NCBI GenBank assembly: GCA_964057225.1
Contig: OZ059895.1
Coordinates: 15,770,001-15,834,000 of the forward strand
DNA from: Auanema rhodensis
Lineage: Eukaryota; Nematoda; Chromadorea; Rhabditida; Rhabditidae
Reading direction: 5' to 3'
Length of the DNA: 64,000 bases
In this document: piece by piece, positions 1-25,206 of the stretch
Layout of the letters: the number at the start of each line of letters is the position of its first letter
Position numbering within the stretch: position 1 is the first letter of the stretch
The notes under the pieces: generated by a model
Database searches by the model: none
Seen by the model: only the letters and a program-made list of their open reading frames with translations
Told to the model about the DNA's origin: nothing
Position numbers and translations under genes: made by a program

Positions 1-2
1 CT

Positions 3-1051
3 CAACAGCCATCTGATACTGTTAAACGAAAATCAGGATTAGAGACCATTTGCTTGCCATCAGCTCCTATCCAACATCGTCATCCTTTGACTGCTCCTGC
101 TCAAAGAAGGATGCCTACCCCTCCTCGCACGGTTTGCCAGCATTCGGTACCTTTATCCATTTTCTATATTTCAGAACTCACGAAGTATCACTGGAACTCC
201 ACTGACAATCTCCACATCAAATCATTCTGGCAATCATTCAGGTTCATCAACAGTTCAGGTTTACTTCCATACTCTAGATATTCAATATCAATTTGTTCTC
301 AGAATTCACCCAGACCCTCTTTATCAAATGGTGTTCCTAATCGAAGTACCGGTCCCGTTAAGCCTCCAATTCTTACTGGCTCAGCACCTTCTGCTTCAGT
401 AATATCATCGGCCATTTCTCACATGGTTTGTCTAAATTACTTTTAATTCTTGTAACATTTACTCTTGCTTTAGAATCGAACTGCTTCACCATTCATGATG
501 TCTTCTCAAACAGCTACCTCTGTTTCTTCAATACCTACCTCTTCTGCTCTAGCTGGGATTTCCTCTGTTAATAGTCCAGGTTCAGCTAAATCTGTACCTA
601 ACCAAGCTCCACCCCCTCCACCACCTCATCGTCCCACTCCTCCTCCTCCGCCGCCTTCAGCTTCGGTCCAGGAAACTAAGGTCGAATCTTCTTCACACGC
701 TGACTTCGAACCTCTATCCCCGGATGATAGCACTTCAAATGTTGAAAATGCTGCTCCTTCGAGCTCATTAATACAAGAAAAGCAAAAAACTGCTTCTGAA
801 GGTACTAGTTGAACTTTGCATGTCCCACAACATAGATGCCTTTTTCAGAATCTCGTGTGTTCAGTTGTTTGGATCTTGATTGGAACGGTCCACCAATTAC
901 TGCCAATGGTGGTACCCCTTCGAATGGAAATCAAAATGTTTCAACATCTACTGCAAACCCTTTCCAAATGGTTGGACTAATGCTTCCAGTTGATCCTTCA
1001 GCTCCTACCGCACCCCCTCAATTCGAGCCTTTATCCGATGACGAGAGCTAA
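3..1051 (+). CDS. Proline-rich adaptor-like protein, 3' part (possible Abl interactor)
   Basis: The coding region enters from the left edge and ends at TAA 1049-1051. Four exons join in frame across short introns: about 130-172, one of 50 bp near 250-299, 426-473 and 802-848. The product is low-complexity and rich in Ser, Thr and Pro, with two polyproline runs near 610-655 and two acidic repeats, FEPLSPDD and FEPLSDDES, the second at the very C-terminus. A Ser/Asn/Gly-rich linker followed by polyproline resembles the middle of Abl interactor (WAVE complex) proteins. No SH3 domain is seen, and the N-terminal ABI domain would lie outside the window. The family call is therefore weak. Another proline-rich cytoskeletal or nuclear protein is possible. 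Confidence 0.55.
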
Positions 1052-1919
1052 ATTTTGGTACATTTAAGCTTTTTCTTTCTTTTGGGTTATTTTTGTTTTC
1101 ATTCTCTCTGTGATATCAGTGTGTACACATGATCTCTCCATAGGTTTGCAGAGTTCTACAGTTTTTTACTCTTTTACGCTGTCAGACAATGCATAGTGTT
1201 AACACATTGTATTTATGCTGGTTCTAACCTTACTTGACCCGGTTAATCAGTAAGGTGTTATTTGTATCTCGTTGTCTTTATTTAGTGAACAGTGAATTTA
1301 GCAATTTCATGTATTGTATCAATCCCAATCTACATTATTCATCTCATTTTTAAGTGTTGTGTTCCTTGTTTATATTTTGTCTCTCAGCGTTTTCGCCAAC
1401 TTTAGTGTTCATCTTTACCAGGAATATACTATAGAAGAAGTATAAATGGTGTGCTGTAAATAATATCTGTTCTGTTTGTTACTTTCTTTCTCTCGTTTCG
1501 TCTTTTTATCGCTCTCTTTCTTCTTTTGGCTGTATGTCTATCTGTTTTTCAGTTCAATTTATGATTCGAATGACTGCAAGTTCAATCATTTTCAATTTAT
1601 TTTCTCTATTTCTAAGCTTTATGTTAGACCAGTGAACCATTTTATATCCAAGTATATCCGATCAACATTGAATTTCTTGACCCCAGTTGATATTAACGTA
1701 CTTGATGAGACTTATAAAGTTTACTAGAAAACTTATAGTATATATACATGAGTTACCACATATAAAGAGACATCAGAGCATATAATGAACAGAACTAAAC
1801 GATACGATCAATCATGTTGAAGAAAATCATGATATTTTCATTATTAATGCAACTACTATATACGATATTCCATGAGTAAACGCACAGAATCTATGTAGAA
1901 AGATAGGTGTAGGTGTAGG
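1052..1919. other. 3' flank, no gene seen
   Basis: AT-rich sequence with T-rich runs, probably the 3' UTR of the preceding gene followed by intergenic DNA. An 83-codon open frame at 1476-1727 is dominated by Phe, Leu and Ser from T/C-rich sequence and has no gene-like features. Confidence 0.5.
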
Positions 1920-4253
1920 AAAACTTTCGTTTCATTATTATGAAATTGACTCAAGATTATACGGTTTATGGACCCCTGTATGTAATACGGGAAACCAATA
2001 TATGATCAAGTTTCATTAGGTTTGTTAAGATTGAGGGGGACTGTCTTTGGCAGTTGGAGAAGAGCTGGTTAGCACTTCTCGTTGGGGTGAGGTTCTGGCC
2101 CTCGGGATTCTTCGGAGTTCCTAGGACCGAAGACTTCCAAGCCCGGAACCTCCCCCCACCGGGGAAATATGTTTAAATTTTTGGAAAAGCATCTAATTAG
2201 GTGCAACAATTCTCGATTTATCATTTTGAAAACTTATTGTAAAACTTTCGTTTCATCATTATGAAATTGACTCAAGATTATACGGTTAATAGCCCCTGTA
2301 TGTAATACGGGAAACCAATATATGATCAAGTTTCATTAGGTTTGTTAAGATTGAGGGGGACTGTCTTTGGCAGTTGGAGAAGAGCTGGTTAGCACTTCTC
2401 GTTGGGGTGAGGTTCTGGCCCTCGGGATTTTTCGGAGTTCCTAGGACCGAAGACTTCCAAGCCCGGAACCTCCCCCCACCGGGGAAATATGTTTAAATTT
2501 TTGGAAAAGCATCTAATTAGGTGCAACAATTCTCGATTTATCATTTTGAAAACTTATTGTAAAACTTTCGTTTCATCATTATGAAATTGACTCAAGATTA
2601 TACGGTTAATAGCCCCTGTATGTAATACGGGAAACCAATATATGATCAAGTTTCATTAGGTTTGTTAAGATTGAGGGGGACTGTCTTTGGCAGTTGGAGA
2701 AGAGCTGGTTAGCACTTCTCGTTGGGGTGAGGTTCTGGCCCTCGGGATTCTTCGGAGTTCCTAGGACCGAAGACTTCCAAGCCCGGAACCTCCCCCCACC
2801 GGGGAAATATGTTTAAATTTTTGGAAAAGCATCTAATTAGGTGCAACAATTCTTGATTTATCATTTGAAAACTTATTGTAAAACTTTCGTTTCATCATTA
2901 TGAAATTGACTCAAGATTATACGGTTTATGGACCCCTGTATGTAATACGGGAAACCAATATATGATCAAGTTTCATTAGGTTTGTTAAGATTGAGGGGGA
3001 CTGTCTTTGGCAGTTGGAGAAGAGCTGGTTAGCACTTCTCGTTGGGGTGAGGTTCTGGCCCTCGGGATTCTTCGGAGTTCCTAGGACCGAAGACTTCCAA
3101 GCCCGGAACCTCCCCCCACCGGGGAAATATGTTTAAATTTTTGGAAAAGCATCTAATTAGGTGCAACAATTCTTGATTTATCATTTGAAAACTTATTGTA
3201 AAACTTTCGTTTCATCATTATGAAATTGACTCAAGATTATACGGTTAATAGCCCCTGTATGTAATACGGGAAACCAATATATGATCAAGTTTCATTAGGT
3301 TTGTTAAGATTGAGGGGGACTGTCTTTGGCAGTTGGAGAAGAGCTGGTTAGCACTTCTCGTTGGGGTGAGGTTCTGGCCCTCGGGATTCTTCGGAGTTCC
3401 TAGGACCGAAGACTTCCAAGCCCGGAACCTCCCCCCACCGGGGAAATATGTTTAAATTTTTGGAAAAGCATCTAATTAGGTGCAACAATTCTTGATTTAT
3501 CATTTGAAAACTTATTGTAAAACTTTCGTTTCATCATTATGAAATTGACTCAAGATTATACGGTTAATAGCCCCTGTATGTAATACGGGAAACCAATATA
3601 TGATCAAGTTTCATTAGGTTTGTTAAGATTGAGGGGGACTGTCTTTGGCAGTTGGAGAAGAGCTGGTTAGCACTTCTCGTTGGGGTGAGGTTCTGGCCCT
3701 CGGGATTCTTCGGAGTTCCTAGGACCGAAGACTTCCAAGCCCGGAACCTCCCCCCACCGGGGAAATATGTTTAAATTTTTGGAAAAGCATCTAATTAGGT
3801 GCAACAATTCTTGATTTATCATTTGAAAACTTATTGTAAAACTTTCGTTTCATCATTATGAAATTGACTCAAGATTATACGGTTAATAGCCCCTGTATGT
3901 AATACGGGAAACCAATATATGATCAAGTTTCATTAGGTTTGTTAAGATTGAGGGGGACTGTCTTTGGCAGTTGGAGAAGAGCTGGTTAGCACTTCTCGTT
4001 GGGGTGAGGTTCTGGCCCTCGGGATTTTTCGGAGTTCCTAGGACCGAAGACTTCCAAGCCCGGAACCTCCCCCCACCGGGGAAATATGTTTCAATTTTTG
4101 GAAAAGCATCTAATTAGATGCAACAATTCTCGATTTATCATTTTGAAAACTTATTGTAAAACTTTCGTTTCATCATTATGAAATTGACTCAAGATTATAC
4201 GGTTTATGGACCCCTGTATGTAATACGGGAAACCAATATATGATCAAGTTTCA
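1920..4253. repeat. Tandem array of about 320-bp hairpin-bearing units
   Basis: Seven full units start at about 1920, 2241, 2561, 2880, 3200, 3519 and 3838, and a partial eighth starts at 4158. Spacing is 319-321 bp and the copies are nearly identical. Each has AT-rich flanks around a GC-rich core. In copy 1, GAGAAG (2057-2062) pairs with CTTCTC (2075-2080). GAGGTTCTGG (2089-2098) pairs, with one G-U, with CCGGAACCTC (2143-2152). Nested inside that, CTTCGG (2110-2115) pairs with CCGAAG (2127-2132). Copies differ at linked sites: 'tttatggac' in copies 1, 4 and 8 against 'ttaatagc' in the others. No open reading frame crosses a unit. The array may be satellite-like DNA or repeated structured RNA genes. 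Confidence 0.95.
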
Positions 4254-4440
4254 CTCTAAATATCTTTAACTTTCCCTATATATGAGTATATTATGGGGAA
4301 GCCCAGGGATCGCCCTCAGTTGGGTGTAGGTTGCTAAGCCCCGGGGTTTTTCCTTTCCCGTGGGGGGCGCTCCCTGTGCTTCGTTTATTTTTTGGAAAAG
4401 CATCTAATTAGGTGCAATAATTCTTGATTTATCATTTTGA
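4254..4440. repeat. Terminal variant repeat unit with a replaced hairpin core
   Basis: The eighth copy keeps the 5' AT-rich part of the unit (4158-4253). From about 4390 it also keeps the 3' part, which reads ttttggaaaagcatctaatt and continues to about 4440. The core between them is unrelated to the other copies, yet it too is GC-rich and folds: AGGGATCGCCC (4305-4315) can pair with GGGCGCTCCCT (4365-4375) with one mismatch. The conserved flanks thus carry a different hairpin. Confidence 0.8.
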
Positions 4441-4490
4441 AATTAGCTTATATCATGTATATTTATTAGGTGAAACAGTATTGTAACGAG

Positions 4491-5978
4491 TTATCGTTGA
4501 TATGTGTGATGGCAATGCATGAGAAGTAGCTTGTAGTCGACGACTGATTGGTTTAGAAGCTGAACAAGTTTGTTATTATAGTTGTCTTCAAAGAAATCAA
4601 ACTTACTCATTGTAAAATATTGTTTTGGATTGTATTCGAGACACAATTTGTAAATTCCTTGACGAATTGCTCGATTAAGAATAATATAGGCAAAAGGTGG
4701 AAGACCTAAATCATTGAACATTCATTGAATGATGAAGAAAATTAGTAGCACTTGTTGCTAACTGATACAAAAGTCCAGTAAATTTCTGTATGATAGCAGG
4801 ACATTCGAAAAAAAAGTTGAATACATGTAAAGAGGCGGCCATATTGCTTATGGTTACTGTAGCTAAGCATTGGCAAAAAAGCTGAAAAGAGACTAAAGTT
4901 GGTTATTGATGTGGAGAAGGTGAAGACCATAAATTGACGTCGTCTATCTATCATTGATCCAAAATTCTTTTCTAAGTGTTTGGTTATATTGATACACAGA
5001 ATAATACTTAATGTGCTATTACATGAAAGAAGTATAGTGTTGTTGTATACAAGCATATGACCAAAGTACTGCAAAAACGATTTGTTTGTACTTCTCGCAT
5101 GGAATATAGGCTTGTACCAGCCACCAGATATGATACTCACTTGAGATGAAGCATTTTCATAGATCTGTGGGTCCCATAAATCCACTCCACTATTTAGATC
5201 CAGTAGCACAGGTAATTCACAGCTCAAGCAGTAAAGCCCGATTGATACAGGAATACACATAAGGATAGGTGTGTATTTTCCATTAAAGATATCTGTCCAT
5301 AGTTTGTTTCTATAAGGTTTGTATTGAAAACTTGAAGCTTAGAGCTTACTTGGGTGAATTCAATTCAACAAATCGATTCATGATCAGAATGGAAGAGAGT
5401 AAGGAGGTTGTTATCCATGCACCTGAAAGATGAAATCGATGGTATAAGCAAAGATGGAGTTTGAAGTATACTTGAAGCGAAAAGGCCAACGACATAAAGT
5501 GTATTTGGATAATCACAGAATACAATTCCATAATAGTAGATAAATCCTTAAAAATTCGAATTGTTGATAGAAAGATTAGAGAATATACCGTATGTTATGC
5601 AACTGTAAACTGTTCCACACATATCACAGAACGATATAACTACCATAATCTTATATGCTGTACATACAAAGTTGGTAGGTTCTAGCATTACCTTAACGCA
5701 GAGAATGAAGAGAATCTGAATCTTGCAAGTAATTTAAGTTGGCCACCATGTTGATTCAGCTCACTTCACTCACAACACCGAACACGAAAGAACATGTTCC
5801 ATAATGTATTTCGGGTTCAAAGATATTCATCTCGATCATCTTAGGAGTTCGTGCACTTGAAAGGTGAAAAGCTTAGAGCTTGAACATGACACACAAGACT
5901 CTGGGAAAGAGCAATGACTGACCTGCAGTTGTACAGAGGATCGTTAGTGATACTACCATATCGGATGAGTCGTTCCAT
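4491..5978 (-). CDS. Serpentine receptor class T-like chemoreceptor (7TM GPCR)
   Basis: Minus-strand gene of several exons with introns of about 37-75 bp. Exon 1 (5978-5923) encodes MERLIRYGSITNDPLYNC, the usual start of Srt receptors: a short N-terminus, then the YNCS motif. Exon 2 is 5855-5774. Later segments match the family in order: TM1 into TM2 with CTAYKIM, a GIVFCDYP segment before TM3, an LIMNRFVEL end to TM3, FNGKYTPILM before TM4, YNNTILL at TM5, and a C-terminal LPPFAYIILNRAIRQ, which is the typical PxxxYLxxNxxIR ending of TM7. The stop codon is near 4491. The intron around TM6 (about 4850-4900) has more than one possible splice, so that joint is uncertain. The likely role is a G-protein-coupled chemosensory receptor at the neuronal membrane. 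It lies next to the hairpin array. Confidence 0.8.
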
Positions 5979-7977
5979 GAATGAATAGTTAAGGTAGGAA
6001 ATCAGATGGATATCAGGAGAAGCACAGATGGATTAATATGAAAAACTGAGACAACATTCTGAAAATAGCTATTGCTAGAAGTACAAAAATGAAAATTAAA
6101 CACTCAAGCTATTCTAAGAATTATTGAAGATATTTATAAAAGATTATAAAACAAACAATATAATTGTACTTGATTATATGTACTAATTTCTTGACGGTTT
6201 CATTATTTAAATATACATTGTTTCAATAGTTTGATTCAATTTTTCATGTTAATATTCCAATATTTTTGCTTTTCATTGTACGTGCTTCTATGTAATTTAT
6301 GCTCATATCTTCTGATAATAACACATTGTATCCAGTAATTTATTCGAATATAGGAAATGCTAAAACCACAAATTTCTTAAATATCCTATTCCGATAGTTG
6401 GTAACCTTTATATATCTTCATGTATCCACTGATTACCGTTTTGAGAGGCTCAAGCTTAGACTTATTATTGCCGGGGGGTGGCAAGAGGCTACAGATGAAT
6501 CAATGAAGCACTTGCCTAAGTTTCCATGAGGATGCTACGTAATCGCATTCAAACAACGTTGTCTTTACTGTCTTAACTGTATTTTATTTTGTATATTATT
6601 GCTTAATTCATTAATATATAATTTAAAAAAAAATAAATTTATAATATAAAATATTTAATTTTTATGCTGTCGATGAAAAAAACACTCGGCGGCATTGAAA
6701 AAACTAGAAATCTGACTTAGAAAAAGATCACAATAAAAATAAAAATTTGTTAATAACATGTTCTTAAGAATATGGGATGTGGGAGGAGGCAGGGCTGGTG
6801 GGAAGCTGTTGTTGGTTTGTAAGGTATTGGGTGTGCAGGGTCGGTGGGGGCTGGTAGAAATACGACACATAATCTATAATATTATTGAAATTATAAGAAT
6901 AATACAAAAAAGATGATAACAGATTAAGCTGAATAATGAAAATTCAAGATATATTTCATATTTGTGTAAATATAATTGATGATGTACATAGAAAGATAAA
7001 AAATATTGTTAAGACACAAATATAGGAGATGAGAAAATGATTATTCTAACTATATGAAATAGTAATTTCTTGATATAATTACATTATGCTGTTCACAACC
7101 GGCATCAGAAGAATATGAATATTCATATGTATATTGATTATTTGATTTTGAAAAAGAAATATCTTCATCAGATATTCAAAAGGCATCTTATGTATATCTT
7201 TTCGTTTCTCAAAATATTAATTAGAAAATTAAGAAATGATTGCTATGGATGGAAGACAAACAAACAAACCAAAAAACACAAAAAACTGAGCAAGTAGTGT
7301 TGATGAAAGGCGATCGTTAGACACACAGATATACAACATTGAGATTGTAAGTATTCATAGATGTGTAAATGCATTTTGATACCAGAGATAGACGTATGTT
7401 AGAGAGCATCAGATGAATATCTAGTTGCTGCTGCTAGCTGTGTCTTCTGTAACTAAAATTCTAGAGCATAAACAAGAATTTTCGGGTAGAAATGATATAT
7501 TTCCGTCTAAGTTCCCGGTATGTTTACTTATGCTACTTAGACATCTATCAAACCTAATCATGCTGCTATAGAACAGATATATCAATATGATATTCAGGTT
7601 GGAAAGGAGGGAGGGAGGAAGGGAGGGAGGGAGAGGAAGGGAAGTGCTTTTCTATCAGAGTTTATGAGGTATATATACGGTCTTTTAGATTATAGTCGAA
7701 TGATTCAGAAAGGCATTTGATATAGAAGTCGAAGTGTTTTGAGTCACGTTCAGTCGGTTAAGTCTGATTATCCCGCTATCATATGTAAGGGCACTTGCGT
7801 AAAAGCTTGAGAATATAAATGAAATTTTCTCATTGAATGAGGAAAATGAAGAAAAAAAACGAATATTGGATTTGGAAAAGAGTATAGGAAGAGAAAGGGA
7901 CACTGAGGCTAGAACCGTTTTAGTCTATGACAGAGCAGATGTGGATACTTCATTGGAGGAAAGCTCATCCGGCATGG
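5979..7977. other. Intergenic, no gene seen; G-rich purine tract
   Basis: This 2-kb stretch is AT-rich with small spurious frames only. It contains the 3' flank of the DAPK gene, including a (GGGAGG)-like purine tract at 7601-7642 with at least five GGG runs that could form a G-quadruplex. A minus-strand frame at 6655-6870 is rich in Pro and Ser but has no splice context or recognisable motif. Confidence 0.5.
7601..7642 (+). repeat. G-rich purine tract, possible G-quadruplex
   Basis: GGGAGGGAGG-type sequence with five or more GGG runs spaced by 1-4 nt, about 340 bp downstream of the DAPK stop codon. Confidence 0.7.
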
Positions 7978-22790
<14,813 letters not shown>

Positions 22791-23115
22791 AACATTAAAG
22801 GATCTACTCTATGCAGATTGAAACTGTGACTATGGTACCCGAATATAGTCTGAAAAGAGAAGAATCAACGATATGTACATACATGTCTATGATGTGAGCT
22901 AGTAGTAAAGAAAAGTAGGTGAAACATGATGAAAGATTCAATTAAGATGAGAAAAAGACAACGAAATTGGAAAGATAAACCTGTAAATGAAAGAAAATAT
23001 CGCACAAATATGAAATTATTTGTAGGATGATGAACGAGAAATACGGAAGCTACTTCAGTTCCAAAAGAGAAGAATATATTCAGAGGTAAATGGAGGACTT
23101 GAAGAGGAAGAGAAT

Positions 23116-23155
<40 letters not shown>

Positions 23156-23483
23156 TGGACATAGAGAGAAAGAGGTGGACACAGAGGGCATAATTACATG
23201 AAAGAGTGAAAGAAGAACATGAATAAGGTGAATGGAAGAAAAAATCGATGAGAAAACGAGAACTGAACGACGAGGCTGTCGGTAGGAAGATGTCTGAACG
23301 AAGGAGATGTGGATGAGAGAATTAAGGATAGACTGAATCGAAAAGGTGTACAACAACGATTTCCTTGCTATTTAGTGAATTTATAGAATTTTAACACACG
23401 TCAAGATGTCAAATATGCAAGAACGGTGAAGGGGGCAGTATGTTAGTGAGGATGACAAGAGGAACGGGGAGGGAGAGAGAGAT

Positions 23484-23520
<37 letters not shown>

Positions 23521-23880
23521 ACGAGAGAGAGACAGTAAGTTACTTTAACCTTCAGTTTTTTTTTCTTTTTGAGGAAAAAAACTTTTCATTTAGAATGTGC
23601 GAAAGAAGAGATTAGATAGCCTGTCTCTGTCAACTGTGCTCTAAAGCAAAAGCATGTTCCAATATAGTGAAAATGAAAAATGAAATACAAATAAAAAAGT
23701 TTTTTTAGTTCATTGTATCTTATGGAGAAGAGGAAAATGATATATATAAACATGGAAAATAGGAATAATTGATTGATTCAATCATACAATATGTGGTAAT
23801 AGATGGACAGTAAACGACGACGACACAGACAGTAGACAGTACAGCTTACAGAAAATTCGGAGAGACAAAGAGAGAGTGAG

Positions 23881-23919
<39 letters not shown>

Positions 23920-25142
23920 ATGCAAAATAATGTTACAAAAATTGTTTTTTTTAAGTGAGTGATAACGGAACAGAACATGATTCATTCACTGGTTCATGTA
24001 TGATGCACCCAGTGCCACGAGCTGCTGCGCACAAAATCAAAGCGAGAACGCAAGAATCAGAGAAGCAGGTCAACTAAGAAGACATAACATCAAAAATCGA
24101 TTGAAGTTACGGTTGACAAGCAGAAAATCAGAAATTGAAAGAGAGAGAGAGAGGGGTGAAGATATGCTTAAGGAATTATCATTGACAAACTTAGCAACAG
24201 ACAACACATGCCGGAACTATCTTGTTGTGAATACTTGGAATGAGATTACAGTCAAAGGGAGTTAAGTAGAAGTCATTGTGCATCAAGTTTGTTCTTCACA
24301 CTATACGATAACAGAACAACATTCTTTCCCTGTAAGAGGGAGAGAAAGAAAGAGAGAGAGAGAGAGAAATAGAGAGAGAGAGAGAGAGAAATGATGTGAG
24401 ATAAGGGTTTTGAAAATTATTGCAAACGAATATCAATAATATGATTATACACATAGAAACAGTGATAGGTTGTTGCTAGCTGAACGATGAAGGAAGTTCA
24501 AAACTAGATGATTTAAGTCAAATTAAGGAATGGGACGAAATGATTTGAGTACAATACAAATCAGGCTAACTCTACTAGTAGAACTAATTTGTTTCGTAGC
24601 AAATATGATGTGAATACGATAACAACAAAAATGTATTGAAGGTAGAGAGAGAAAGAGAGAGAGAGGTGGGAGGGAGAGGAGAGAGAGAAAGAGAGGGAGA
24701 TATATGAGAAAAGTAGGAGAAAGTAGGAGAAAGTAGATAATACATTATAAAATCACATTGAATATGAAATGAAGTGATGTTAAATGACCAAAATTATAAT
24801 GAAAATATGTAGTCGGCTAGGTTAATGTGTTAATCCAAACGTTAGGCCAAATCAAAGAAACACTAATAATAACGAAAAGCGAAAACGGGACAGATAGATA
24901 TCTTGAGAGAGAGAGAGAGAGAGAGAAAACAGAAAAATTGATGTACCCATTGAAAAGAGCGTAAGAGGGCGTAGTCAATATACGAAGAGAAAAGAGTTTA
25001 TTATATTCTAAGTGAAGCATGATAAACATAACATCGAATGGTATTATCGAATTGTATTAAAGTATAAGAAGACTATGACAGGAGGATTCATGAATGATCC
25101 AATGAAAAATTATAAGAAGTGAGAAAACGACGATATAGAGGG

Positions 25143-25145
<3 letters not shown>

Positions 25146-25206
<61 letters not shown>
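25146..25206 (+). repeat. (GA)n tract followed by poly-G
   Basis: About 26 GA repeats running directly into nine G residues. It belongs to the GA-rich upstream region of DAPK. Confidence 0.9.

Noticed and set aside
2041-2160. Pol III internal promoter (A and B boxes) in the 320-bp repeat
   Set aside because: TTGGCAGTTGG and GGTTCTGGCCC only loosely resemble box A and box B, and GGTTC is already explained by the hairpin stem. Not enough to call a promoter.
6655-6870. Pro/Ser-rich minus-strand frame, MCRISTSPHRPCTPNT...
   Set aside because: The Pro-rich part comes from a short GT/GGG-rich patch; there is no splice context and no homology.
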